Below are positions 17,189 through 25,777 of a stretch of 64,000 nt of DNA, piece after piece. Within the stretch, counting starts at the first letter, position 1, and each line of letters starts with the position of its first letter. Below the pieces are notes generated by a model. The model saw only the letters and a program-made list of their open reading frames with translations, was not told the origin of the DNA and ran no database searches. The stretch comes from Gaiellaceae bacterium (GTDB lineage Bacteria; Actinomycetota; Thermoleophilia; Gaiellales; Gaiellaceae): NCBI GenBank assembly GCA_030446625.1, contig JAUJMY010000012.1, positions 27,110-91,109 of the forward strand. The letters run 5' to 3'. The position numbers and the translations under genes are program-made.

Positions 17189-20106
17189 GCGCGCTTGATC
17201 CGGCACATCGACCAGAGCTCGCACCAGTCGGGACAGTCTCCGCCCTTCGGGTCGTGGCGCACGTCGCCGTTGCGGATCCGCCCGACGATCGTGCGCGCAC
17301 GCTGCTCCGCAAGCGCGACCTGCCCCCAGAAGGCGTTCTCGTCGAGGTAGTCGTTGCGCTGGAACCCGGGAACGCCGTCCTTCCGAGCCTCCGCGCGCAG
17401 CAGCCCCCGCGCCTCCCGCTTCCCCGCGAGCGCACGGTAGACGCCGCCGAGCGGCTCGACACCGACGAGGTCGCGCAGCACGAGCATGTAGAGCGGGATC
17501 TGGAGCAGGAGCTCCTCCTCGATCCGCTTCGCCGAGTAGGCGCTCTTGCCCGACTTGTAGTCCTGGACAATCCCGCGCGCGCTGAACGGGTCGAGGTCGA
17601 TCCGGTCGATCTTCCCGGAGAGCGTGAAGTCGCCGAAATCGAGCCCCCGCTGGAGCTCGGGCGCCGAGCGGTCGGAGCCGAACGAGACCTCGAAGCGGCG
17701 CGGGACGAGCGGCGAGTCGAGCTCGGCCTCGGTGCGCACGAACGCCTCGAGGTCACGCCACAGGCCGCCCTCCAGCTCGAGCCGCTCCACGTCGGTGAGC
17801 TCGAGGCGGACGCCTCCCGCGAGCGCCTCGTCGAGACACTCGCGCAGGAACACGAGCGCGCGCTCGAGCGTCTCCGGCTCCACGCGCTCGACGCCGAGCC
17901 GCTTCGGGAGGCCGGCGAAGAACCGGTGCAGGACCGAGTGCGCGAGCGACCCGCGCAACATCGCGTCCGCCTCGGCGTCGATCGAGCGCGGCGAGACGAG
18001 GCGCTCGATCAGCCAGATCGACGAGCAGTCCGCGAAGCGCTCGAGGTCGGTGACGCTGAACGTCGTGCGCGCCCGGAGCTCGTCCAGGACGCCAGGGTGC
18101 GTGAGCCGCGTCTGCCGGTCGAACGCCGCGACCGCGCGCTCGAGGCGGCGCTCCCATCCGTTCGCGAGTGCGAGCGCCGTCGCCAGATCCGGCTCGTCGG
18201 CTGCGAGCACGCCGAGCGCGCGGAGCCGCTCGCGCTCCGTCGGAGCGCTCTCGACCCGCCACGTCAGCGCGGACAGCGGCCGCCTGCGCGTCCAGCGCGC
18301 GACGTCGTCCTCGGGGAACGCCGCACGCGTCTCGTCCCAGAACGGGCTCGGCTGCCGGGGGCTCCCGTCCTCGGTCGCCGCTTCCCGCACGAGCACGAGC
18401 CGACGCGTCGCACGCGTGCATGCCGTGTAGAAGAGGTAGCGCTCGCGCGCCACGGCCTCGGGCAGGACGAGCCGTGCCTGCGGCAGCTCGCGCCGCTCGT
18501 CGTCGTCGAGGAACGGCGACGCCGGCGCTCGGCGCGGGAGGTTCCCCTCCTCGAGCCCGAGGACGAAGACGACGTCGTAGCGCCGCGTCCGCGCGCCCAG
18601 GAGGTCGACCAGTGCGACACGCCCAGGCTCGCCTGCTCCGGCCGCGCGCACGCTCGCGCGCTCGAGCGCAGCGAGGAGGTCCTCGCGTGGCAGCGGCGCC
18701 GCCAGCTCCTCCCAGCCGTCGAGCTCGCGCAGGAGCTCCGCGACCGCCTCGTAGGCGCGCAGATCGAGTCGCGAGCTCTCGCCGACCGGCGGCGAGTCGA
18801 GGCGGTAGGCGCCGCGCAGCATCGAGGCGGCGAGCTCACGGACGGCGGCCAGGGGCGAGGGCGCCGCGCGCACGCCGTCCAGCGCCGCGAGCGGCGCTCC
18901 CCGCAGGCGCAGCGTCTCCTCCTCGACGCGCTCGGGCTGGACGGCGCGACCGCGCAGACGCCCCTCGAGGAAGTCGACGTGCGAGCGCGCGAGCCCCGAG
19001 TAGTGCGAGCGCAGGAACGCGTACAGGTCGCGCCGGCGGCTCTCGCCCCACGCGAAGCGCAGGAGCGAGAGGAGCGCGTTACCGAACGCCGTCTGACCGA
19101 GGCGGACGCGTCCTTCGACCGCGAACGGGACGCCGAGGCTGCCGAATGCGGTCTCGACCGCGCCACGCACCCGGTCGAGCGAAGGGCAGACGACTGCGAT
19201 CGCGTCGGGCTCCGTTCCGCTGCGGATCAGCTCGAGCAGCTCGTCAGCGACGAGCTCGAGCGTGCCCCGCGCCCCGGCCCCCTCGAGCCACCGGACTGCG
19301 CCGTCCAGCGGCGGAGCCGGCGCCGGCCCTCCCTCGGCGAAGAGCGTCCGCTCGAGGTGCGCGAGCGCGGGATGCGCGTACTCGCCGTAGCGCGGCGGCA
19401 GCGTCTCTACGTCGCCTCGCGCCAGCGCCGCGAGGTCGCTGGAGGTGCGCTCCAGCGACGCGAACGTCGGGCGGCCCGGCTCGTACGGGAGCGACACCGT
19501 GACCTCGGCTCGGCCGGCGAGAGCCTCGAGCAGCCGCCACTGCGCCGCAGTCAGGTCCTCGAAGCCGTACGCGAACACCGGCTGGCCGTGCCACGCCGCG
19601 AGCTCACTCGAGACGCGCCGCGCAGCCGCGCCTCGCTCGAGATCGGGATCGCTCAGCTCGAGCCCGACGAGCTCGTCGCGGTACGCCGCGTACAGCTCCC
19701 CGAGGTGCCCGCCGACGTCGTGCGGCTCGACGAGCCCGGCCTCGAGGTCGCGGATCGCATCGCCGAGAGCGTCCACGAAGCCCGAGAAGCGAGCCGACGC
19801 GCCGAGGCCGTTCAGCGAGACGCGAGCGACCGCACGCCGCAGGACGAGCGTCCGCTGCGCGTCCGTCACCGCGGGTCGGTCGGAGCCGCCGTCGCGCGCG
19901 ACGCGCGCGAAGACGTCGTCGAAGGTTCCGATCGAGCCGCCGATCAGAGCCGGCGAGCGCCGCAGGAGGTCGCGCTCCACGCGGTCGACGTCCGACCGGT
20001 TCGGCACGATGAGCACCGGCTCGCGCTCGAGCGCGGCGAGGTAGCGGTCGAGGAGCAGGGCGACCTTGCCCGCGTTCGCCGGCCCGGCGAGGAGCGTCAG
20101 ACCCAT
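17185..20106 (-). CDS. addB: AddB-like PD-(D/E)XK nuclease subunit
   Basis: 973 residues, partner of the AddA-like helicase. The N-terminus has a degenerate P-loop GPANAGKV (no Ser/Thr after Lys) and the AddB-type VLIVPNRSDVDRVERDLL. A RecB-family nuclease follows at the C-terminus (GIVQDYKSGK), and an iron-sulfur staple is made by DCSS near residue 700 plus C-X3-C-X5-C at the extreme end (CPDWCELWSMC). First gene of the repair operon. Confidence 0.82.
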   Translation of the reverse strand: MGLTLLAGPANAGKVALLLDRYLAALEREPVLIVPNRSDVDRVERDLLRRSPALIGGSIGTFDDVFARVARDGGSDRPAVTDAQRTLVLRRAVARVSLNGLGASARFSGFVDALGDAIRDLEAGLVEPHDVGGHLGELYAAYRDELVGLELSDPDLERGAAARRVSSELAAWHGQPVFAYGFEDLTAAQWRLLEALAGRAEVTVSLPYEPGRPTFASLERTSSDLAALARGDVETLPPRYGEYAHPALAHLERTLFAEGGPAPAPPLDGAVRWLEGAGARGTLELVADELLELIRSGTEPDAIAVVCPSLDRVRGAVETAFGSLGVPFAVEGRVRLGQTAFGNALLSLLRFAWGESRRRDLYAFLRSHYSGLARSHVDFLEGRLRGRAVQPERVEEETLRLRGAPLAALDGVRAAPSPLAAVRELAASMLRGAYRLDSPPVGESSRLDLRAYEAVAELLRELDGWEELAAPLPREDLLAALERASVRAAGAGEPGRVALVDLLGARTRRYDVVFVLGLEEGNLPRRAPASPFLDDDERRELPQARLVLPEAVARERYLFYTACTRATRRLVLVREAATEDGSPRQPSPFWDETRAAFPEDDVARWTRRRPLSALTWRVESAPTERERLRALGVLAADEPDLATALALANGWERRLERAVAAFDRQTRLTHPGVLDELRARTTFSVTDLERFADCSSIWLIERLVSPRSIDAEADAMLRGSLAHSVLHRFFAGLPKRLGVERVEPETLERALVFLRECLDEALAGGVRLELTDVERLELEGGLWRDLEAFVRTEAELDSPLVPRRFEVSFGSDRSAPELQRGLDFGDFTLSGKIDRIDLDPFSARGIVQDYKSGKSAYSAKRIEEELLLQIPLYMLVLRDLVGVEPLGGVYRALAGKREARGLLRAEARKDGVPGFQRNDYLDENAFWGQVALAEQRARTIVGRIRNGDVRHDPKGGDCPDWCELWSMCRIKRA

Positions 20107-20176
20107 CGGTCAATGGTAGTCCGACGCCTGGACGGCTCCCCTTACGCGCCTCGCGCGGAATACGGGAAAGAGCGTG

Positions 20177-20203
20177 AAAAACAGCGGGCGGGATCTCCCG
20201 CCC
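20177..20203 (-). terminator. Intrinsic terminator of the Lsr2-like gene
   Basis: A perfect 8-bp stem GGGCGGGA / TCCCGCCC (20186-20203) followed on the minus strand by GCTGTTTTTC. It lies 5 nt past the stop of the gene at 20209. Confidence 0.85.
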
Positions 20204-20208
20204 TCGGG

Positions 20209-20403
20209 TCAGCTCGAGCTCTTCGGGCGCCGCCCGCGCCGCGCGACGCTCCGCCCGCCCATGCGATCCGCCTCCTCGTCCGTCACGTCGAGCTCGCGGA
20301 CGCCCTTTCGCGCGTCGCGAAACGTGATCCGGATGGTCGCACCCTTTCCGTCGGGAATCTCGTTGCCGGAGATGTCGGACACCAACACGGTCTTACGAGC
20401 CAC
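20209..20403 (-). CDS. Small Lsr2-like nucleoid protein
   Basis: 64 residues from GTG 20403, chosen because GAGGAGG sits 5 nt upstream; a longer in-frame reading to 20454 lacks such a site. The pattern KTVLVSDISG, then ATIRITF, ELDVTDEEADRM matches the beta-beta-helix oligomerisation domain of actinobacterial Lsr2. The tail RRGRRPK is an AT-hook-like basic segment in place of the usual larger Lsr2 DNA-binding domain. Probably a minor-groove DNA binder; the family link is by eye. Confidence 0.6.
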   Translation of the reverse strand: MARKTVLVSDISGNEIPDGKGATIRITFRDARKGVRELDVTDEEADRMGGRSVARRGRRPKSSS

Positions 20404-20461
20404 TCTTTCCTCCTCGAGTTCGATTCGGGACGCGAGATCGTACTCTAAATGCACGACGCAA

Positions 20462-21478
20462 TCACGCGGCTGCGCGCGTACGGCGAATTCGCCACGAGCG
20501 CAGCAGGCTCAGTATGGCCTGCTCTTCTCGATCGAGATCGACGTCGCGCGCTCCGACGACGCGTAAATGTCGCGGCCGGAAGTCGTCGATCGTTCTGCCG
20601 TCGAGGTACTGCTCGACGACGGCGGGGCTGACGTACGAGGCGCGCGTCACCGCGGCAGTGTTCCCGAGCTGCTCGGCGACGCGCCGCATCACGGCGGCGA
20701 CGGCGCGCTTCGCTTCGGTCTGCGTCTCCGCGACCCCGCGCTCCGCGAGATAGACGGCTGCGAGCAGCGTCCCGCCCCACGTCCGGAAGTCCTTCGCCGT
20801 GAACTCGTCGCCGAGGTACGTATGGATGTACTCGTTCAGCCGCGCGCCCGTCAGGTTGTAGATCGCGCCGTCGCTGCGGTACCGGAAGATCCGTCTCCCG
20901 CCGGGTAGTGCCAACAGCTCCTTCATCGCGCCGGCGAGCTCGTCGTCGACGAGCGTCGTTCGAACCCAGACCTTGTGCTTCCCGGGGTACTCCAGGTGCA
21001 CGCGCTTGCCGCGCACCTGCACGTGTCGCTTCGTCAGCGTCGTCACTCCGAACGTCTTCGACTCCTTCGCGTACCGGTCGGATCCGACGCGGAACCAACC
21101 GACGTTGATCAGGCGCACTGCGACGGCGCTCACGCGCTCGCGGTCGAGCGCCTCGAGCTCCATGTGCTCCGCCATCGCCAGCCGGAGATCCGGAAGCTTC
21201 TCCGCGAACTTGATCAGCTTGTCGTACTTCGCGTGCTCCTGCTGCGCGCGGAAGTCGGGGTGGTAGAGGTACTGCCTGCGCCCCGCGGCGTCGACGCCGG
21301 TGGCCTGAAGGCTCGCGTTCGCCCGCGGTGAGATCCAGACGTCGCGCCACGCCGGCGGGATCACGAGGGAGTCGATGCGCGCGAGCTTCACGGGGTCGGT
21401 GATACGATTTCCGCGCGCATCGACGTAGCGGAAACGCCCTTTCGAACCCGCGCGTCGCCAGCCGCCCCTGCGTGACAT
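20462..21478 (-). CDS. DNA topoisomerase IB
   Basis: 338 residues; relaxes supercoils by a 3'-phosphotyrosine intermediate. Family marks: N-terminal YVDARGNRITD, VRLINVGWFRVGSDRYA, the active-site FRTWGGT arginine region and the catalytic tyrosine in RASYVSP near the C-terminus. Start ATG 21478 (MSRRGGW); upstream in-frame codons belong to the divergent gene region. Bacterial type IB enzymes are scattered in distribution and often travel horizontally. Confidence 0.9.
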   Translation of the reverse strand: MSRRGGWRRAGSKGRFRYVDARGNRITDPVKLARIDSLVIPPAWRDVWISPRANASLQATGVDAAGRRQYLYHPDFRAQQEHAKYDKLIKFAEKLPDLRLAMAEHMELEALDRERVSAVAVRLINVGWFRVGSDRYAKESKTFGVTTLTKRHVQVRGKRVHLEYPGKHKVWVRTTLVDDELAGAMKELLALPGGRRIFRYRSDGAIYNLTGARLNEYIHTYLGDEFTAKDFRTWGGTLLAAVYLAERGVAETQTEAKRAVAAVMRRVAEQLGNTAAVTRASYVSPAVVEQYLDGRTIDDFRPRHLRVVGARDVDLDREEQAILSLLRSWRIRRTRAAA

Positions 21479-21531
21479 GCGTGTGATGTAACCGCGGCAA
21501 GCGGCGGCGAATCCCGCTCTAGAATCGTCCG

Positions 21532-22547
21532 ATGGACACGCGCACGGTCGTCGTCCTCGAGGGTGACCAGACGGGGCAGGAGCTGCTCGAGGAGGCGCTG
21601 CGCGTACTCGCGCCCGACGTGATCGGGATCGAGCTCGCATTCCCGCGCTACGACCTCTCTCTGGAGCGACGACGGCAGACGCGGAACGAGGTCGTCCACG
21701 AGGCGGCGGCCGCGATCCGCGAGCACGGCCTCGGGCTGAAGGCGGCGACGGTGACCCCGGAGACCCGCGGCGACGTCGGCTCGCCGAACCGGATCCTGCG
21801 GGAGGAGATCGCCGGCCGCGTGATCGTGCGGACGGGGCGCCGGATCCCGGGCGTCGTCCCATTCGGCGGCGTCCATTCGCCGATCTCCGTCGTGCGCATG
21901 GCGGTCGGAGACGCGTACGGCGCGGAGGAGTGGCGCGAGGGGGAGGGCGAGGACGAGGTCGCGTTCCGGACGGAGCGCATCGAGCGCAGGATCTGCCGCG
22001 CGGTCGCCGAGTTCGCGTTCCGTCAGGCGGAGCGGACCGGCGCGAAGGTCTTCGGAGGGCCGAAGTACACCGTGAGCCCGACGTACGAGGGGATGCTGAA
22101 GGAGGAGATGGACGCCGCCGCGGGGCGCCACCCGCACGTCCCGTACGAGCCGCAGCTCATCGACGCGACGTTCGCGCTCCTCGTCGCGGCGACGGGTGCG
22201 CCGCTCGTGATCCCGGCACTGAACCGCGACGGCGACATCCTCTCTGACCTCGTGCTCCCGCTCTTCGGCTCGATCGCGGGGTCCGAGTCGCTCGCGGGAC
22301 CGCGCCGGCGCTGCAGGGGAAGAACGTCGCGAACCCGATGGCGATGATCCTCGCGGGCGCCGCGTTGCTCGGTTACGGCGACGAGGATGCGCAGCAGGCC
22401 GGCCGCGCGATCCGGGAGGCATGCCTCGAAGCGGTCGCCGAGGGGATCCGCACCGCCGACCTCGGCGGCCACGCCGGCACGACGGAGTTCGCCGACGAGG
22501 TCATCCGCCGCACGCGCACGAAGCTCGAGGTCTGGGCGTCGCTTTAG
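21532..22547 (+). pseudogene. Isocitrate/isopropylmalate-type dehydrogenase, broken by internal deletion and frameshift
   Basis: The frame from ATG 21532 reads a normal NAD-dependent beta-decarboxylating dehydrogenase up to LPLFGSIAGSES (about 22285), then turns into arginine-rich nonsense and stops at 22347. A second frame resumes the same protein at TAPALQGKNVANPMAMILAG (from about 22298) and runs to 22547. Comparing with family members, a stretch of roughly 15-25 codons between SESL and the GTAPAL motif is missing, and the frame is shifted. The lost part includes the conserved (E)A(P/A)HG loop, so the product should be inactive. Confidence 0.8.
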
Positions 22548-22979
22548 CCGCGAAGTCGCTGACGCGACTCCCGCGGCGAAAGAGGTCACAGCGCGAGGCG
22601 GCGGCAAAGCCACCACCTCGCGCTTCTTCACTTTGTTGCGTTAGCACAGAGGGTGCGGCGGCCGCGTGGCCGCTGGCGGCCAGGTCGGCCTCGGAGCAAG
22701 ACGAGCTGCCCTTTTCTGAGGTCCACAGCAGCAGGAGTGCCTTGCGTTGCACTCCTGCTGCTCTTCATGGAGAGCTCCGGGAGTGCGCTGCACTCCCGGA
22801 GCTGTGGACCCTGGAAGGCGTGCGGACCCTGCTCCCAGGCCGCCTGAGCGCCAGCTCACGCGGCCGCCGCACTCCGCTGTGCTGACGCAACAAACTGAAA
22901 GAGCCCGAGCAGCCGGCTTTGCCGGCTGCTCGGGCTGTGGACCATTTACCGCCCGAAGCTGCGTAGCAGGTTCGGGCGC
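22548..22979. repeat. Hairpin-dense intergenic mosaic of REP-like palindromes
   Basis: No credible gene. The spacer holds: stems at 22547-22580 and 22592-22625; a long outer inverted repeat (22631-22668 with 22857-22894, about 37 bp nearly identical); perfect 14-bp stems 22727-22740/22749-22762 and 22773-22786/22790-22803; and a perfect 16-bp stem with TTT loop at 22902-22936. The motif GTGGACC or its complement flanks three of the stems (22720-22728, 22802-22810, 22935-22943). The 22773 unit recurs near 49661. One hairpin near 22950-22977 may terminate the ferritin-like gene. Confidence 0.8.
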
Positions 22980-23648
22980 TTACCCGACGATGAAGCCGGT
23001 GCCCTTGACCGCGGCGAGGATCTGTGCCTTGCTGCGCGGCGCGTCGAAGGCGCGCGGCGCCGGCAGCGGAGCCTTGCTGTTGCCGCGGATCTCGCGGATC
23101 CAGGCGGCGTGACGACCCTCGACCGTGGCGATGGAACCCGCAGCGGCGAGGATCTTCTTGCTCTTGATCAGCGGCGCCTGACCGAGGTACGCCGACACGC
23201 CGGTGTCCTCGAGCGTCTGCGCCGTCGCGACGAACGCGTTCACGTCCGTCGTCGTGTTCTTGAAGTTGAACCTCGGCTTCTTGATCGCCTTCGCACCGAG
23301 CGCCTTCCTCAGGAACGCGACGTGTGCCCGCTCGTGCGCGCCGACGACGCGCGAGAACGTGCCGGGCTTCCCCAGGACGCGACCCTTCCGGGTCGTCTCG
23401 GTGTAGAACGCAGCCTCGAGCTCCTCGAGCGTCAGCGCGAAGTTCAGGATCGCGATGTCGCTCGCGGCGACCTGTGCGCTCGCGATCGCGGGGAACGCGC
23501 CGAGCAGCGCGCCGCCGCCGACGATCGCGCCGCCGCCCAACGCGGCCTTGCGGAGGAACTCCGCCCGGCTGTCGCCGGCAACCTCTGCCACGGCCTCTTG
23601 AAGGGCGCCGTCCCGGTCGATCTCGCCCCAGGTGATCTGCTCCGACAT
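22980..23648 (-). CDS. Ferritin-like (DUF4439/Dps-like) exported protein
   Basis: 222 residues. An N-terminal hydrophobic segment follows SRAEFLRKAALGGGAIVGGGALLG, a Tat-like signal with only one arginine. The mature part is a four-helix ferritin-like domain with metal ligands in LTLEELEAAFYTE, VGAHERAHVAFL, TLEDTGVSAY and ATVEGRHAAWI (paired E and E-X2-H motifs). Likely binds a di-iron centre outside the membrane; substrate unknown. Confidence 0.8.
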   Translation of the reverse strand: MSEQITWGEIDRDGALQEAVAEVAGDSRAEFLRKAALGGGAIVGGGALLGAFPAIASAQVAASDIAILNFALTLEELEAAFYTETTRKGRVLGKPGTFSRVVGAHERAHVAFLRKALGAKAIKKPRFNFKNTTTDVNAFVATAQTLEDTGVSAYLGQAPLIKSKKILAAAGSIATVEGRHAAWIREIRGNSKAPLPAPRAFDAPRSKAQILAAVKGTGFIVG

Positions 23649-23746
23649 CTACTTCCCCCTTGTCGGCGGCGTCTGGGTTGGAAGGTGCTGCGCCCCGCCG
23701 ACAGCGGGTATTCGCACGACGCGCGCGATCGGTTCGACGGGCGCCG

Positions 23747-24307
23747 CTAGGACGCTGCGACGACGCCGCCGACGCTCCAGACCTCGAGGAAGATCGCGAC
23801 GAGCGCCGGGTCGAACTGCGTGCCCGCGCACCGGCCCAACTCGGCGAGCGCGCGCTCTGCCGAGAGCGTCGACCGGTAGGGCCGCGTGGAGGTCATCGCG
23901 TCGTACGCGTCCGCGATCGCGAGCAGACGCGCCTCGATCGGGATCGTGGAGCCGGAGCGGCGCGTCGGGTACCCGAGCCCGTCCCAGCGCTCGTGGTGAA
24001 AGAGCACGTACGGGAGCGCAGGCCGCACGGAGCCGATGCTCTCGATGAGCTTTGCGCCCGCCGCGGGATGCGCCTCGATCTGCACGCGCTCGTCCGCGTC
24101 GAGCGGCCCGGGCTTCCGCAGGACGCGTCTCGCGATCGTCAGCTTGCCGACATCGTGCAGCGCGCCGCCGATCTGGAGCGCCGCGAGCCGCTCGTCGCGC
24201 CAGCCAAGCCGACGTGCGACGGCGTCGGCGAGCGCGGTCACACGGGCGGAGTGGCCCCGCGTGTACGGGTCGCGCGCCTCGATCGCCTGGGACAGCGCGG
24301 CCAGCAC
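23747..24307 (-). CDS. HD-GYP domain phosphodiesterase
   Basis: About 186 residues from GTG 24307: a stand-alone HD-GYP domain with ARDPYTRGHSARV, the HD pair in GGALHDVGKL and the GYP motif HHERWDGLGYP. Such domains hydrolyse cyclic di-GMP. The open frame continues upstream without a start codon that makes sense, so the N-terminus is uncertain and a missing sensor domain is possible. Divergent from pntA. Confidence 0.82.
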   Translation of the reverse strand: MLAALSQAIEARDPYTRGHSARVTALADAVARRLGWRDERLAALQIGGALHDVGKLTIARRVLRKPGPLDADERVQIEAHPAAGAKLIESIGSVRPALPYVLFHHERWDGLGYPTRRSGSTIPIEARLLAIADAYDAMTSTRPYRSTLSAERALAELGRCAGTQFDPALVAIFLEVWSVGGVVAAS

Positions 24308-24374
24308 GTGGGCTTGTTCCAGGCACCTGCGCGCTTCCCTGCCTGCCCGCCGCGCCCGATCTAGAGTTCCGCGC

Positions 24375-25478
24375 GTGAGGGTAGGCCTGGCGCGCGAGTC
24401 AGCCGCCGGCGAGCGCCGGGTCGCGCTCGTCCCCGACGGCGTGGAGCGCGTGGCGCGCGCGGGTGTCGACGTGCTCGTCGAGCGTGGCGCGGGTGGCGCG
24501 TCCATGCTCGGGGACGAGGCGTACGTCGCCGCGGGTGCGACGCTCGTCGACGGATTCGACGCGGTCGCCGCCGGCGCCGACGTGCTCGTGAAGGTCCAGA
24601 AGCCCTCCCCGAAGGAGGTCGCGGCGCTGCGCGAGGGGACGGTGCTCGTCGGGTTCCTGCAACCGCTGACCGACCCGGACGGCGTCGCGCGGCTCGCCGC
24701 GCAGGGCGTGACCGCCTTCGCACTCGAGGCGATCCCCCGCATCACGCGGGCCCAGGCGATGGACGCGCTCTCCTCCCAGAGCACCGTCGCCGGCTACAAG
24801 GCGGTGCTGCTCGCGGCGGAGCGGCTGCCCAAGTTCTTCCCGATGCTGATGACGGCGGCGGGAACCGTCGCTCCGGCGAGGGTCCTCGTGCTCGGCGCGG
24901 GCGTGGCCGGGCTCCAGGCGATCGCGACCGCGCGGCGGCTCGGCGCCGTCGTCTCGGCGTTCGACACGCGCCCGGTCGTCAAGGAGCAGGTGGAGAGCCT
25001 TGGGGCCACGTTCCTCGAGCTCGGCGTGCAGGGCGAGGAGACCGCCGGCGGCTACGCGGCGGACCTCACGGACGAGCAGCGGCGCCTGCAGCAGGAGGCG
25101 CTGACACGAGCGATCGGCGACAACGACGTCGTCGTGACCACCGCGCTCGTGCCCGGACGGCCTGCGCCGAAGCTGATCACGGCCGACGCCGTCGCGTCCA
25201 TGCGCGCAGGATCGGTGATCGTCGACCTCGCCGCGGAGGCTGGCGGAAACTGCGAGCTCACCGAGCGGGATGCCGAGGTCGTGCGCCACGGCGTCACGAT
25301 CCTCGGGCCGACGAACCTCCCGAGCACGATGCCGCTGCACGCGAGCCAGCTCCTCTCGCGGAACGTCAGCGCGCTCCTGGGGCACCTCATCGCCGACGGC
25401 GAGCTGAGCCTGGACTTCGCGGACGAGATCACGGCGGGTGCGTGCGTCACCCGCGGCCGCGTCGCAGCGACATCGTGA
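24375..25478 (+). CDS. pntA: NAD(P) transhydrogenase subunit alpha part 1
   Basis: NAD(H)-binding domain I of the proton-pumping transhydrogenase, 367 residues from GTG 24375 (RVGLARESAAGERRVALVPD). It has the alanine-dehydrogenase fold with VLVLGAGVAGLQAIATA and the RQD-loop-like LPSTMPLHASQLLSRN. Three-gene organisation (pntAA, pntAB, pntB) is the actinobacterial and alphaproteobacterial type. Its stop overlaps the next start (GTGA). Confidence 0.92.
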   Translation: MRVGLARESAAGERRVALVPDGVERVARAGVDVLVERGAGGASMLGDEAYVAAGATLVDGFDAVAAGADVLVKVQKPSPKEVAALREGTVLVGFLQPLTDPDGVARLAAQGVTAFALEAIPRITRAQAMDALSSQSTVAGYKAVLLAAERLPKFFPMLMTAAGTVAPARVLVLGAGVAGLQAIATARRLGAVVSAFDTRPVVKEQVESLGATFLELGVQGEETAGGYAADLTDEQRRLQQEALTRAIGDNDVVVTTALVPGRPAPKLITADAVASMRAGSVIVDLAAEAGGNCELTERDAEVVRHGVTILGPTNLPSTMPLHASQLLSRNVSALLGHLIADGELSLDFADEITAGACVTRGRVAATS

Positions 25479-25777
25479 ACACCTCGCTCGTCCTCGAGCT
25501 GACGATCCTCGTGCTCGCGATCTTCCTCGGCTTCGAGGTGATCTCGAAGGTGCCGACGATGCTGCACACGCCGCTCATGTCGGGCACGAACGCGATCCAC
25601 GGGATCGTCATCGTCGGCGCGATCCTCGTCGCCGGCCGCAAGGACGCCGACACGCTGACGCAGGTCGTCGGGTTCGCGGCCGTCGCGCTCGCGACCGCGA
25701 ACGTCGTCGGCGGGTTCGTCGTCACGGACCGGATGCTGGAGATGTTCAAGAAGCGCCAGCCTCCGCGGCCGGAGTGA
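25475..25777 (+). CDS. NAD(P) transhydrogenase subunit alpha part 2
   Basis: 100 residues from GTG 25475 with three membrane helices (LVLELTILVLAIFLGFEVI, AIHGIVIVGAILVAG, and VVGFAAVALATANVVGGFVV). It is the membrane domain that in E. coli forms the C-terminus of PntA. PTMLHTPLMSGTNAIHG is the family signature. Overlaps both neighbours by 4 nt. Confidence 0.92.
   Translation: MNTSLVLELTILVLAIFLGFEVISKVPTMLHTPLMSGTNAIHGIVIVGAILVAGRKDADTLTQVVGFAAVALATANVVGGFVVTDRMLEMFKKRQPPRPE

Noticed and set aside
14036..20448. Very long plus-strand open frames (over 1000 codons) opposite the AddA- and AddB-like genes
   Set aside because: Mirror frames of the repair genes, with no ribosome sites or recognisable domains.
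22653..22885. Short open frames in the hairpin-rich spacer
   Set aside because: They exist because the palindromes lack stops; the predicted proteins repeat the inverted-repeat sequence in different frames.
22548..22979. CRISPR array
   Set aside because: Repeats are inverted and of unequal size, with no regular spacer-repeat spacing and no cas genes in the window.
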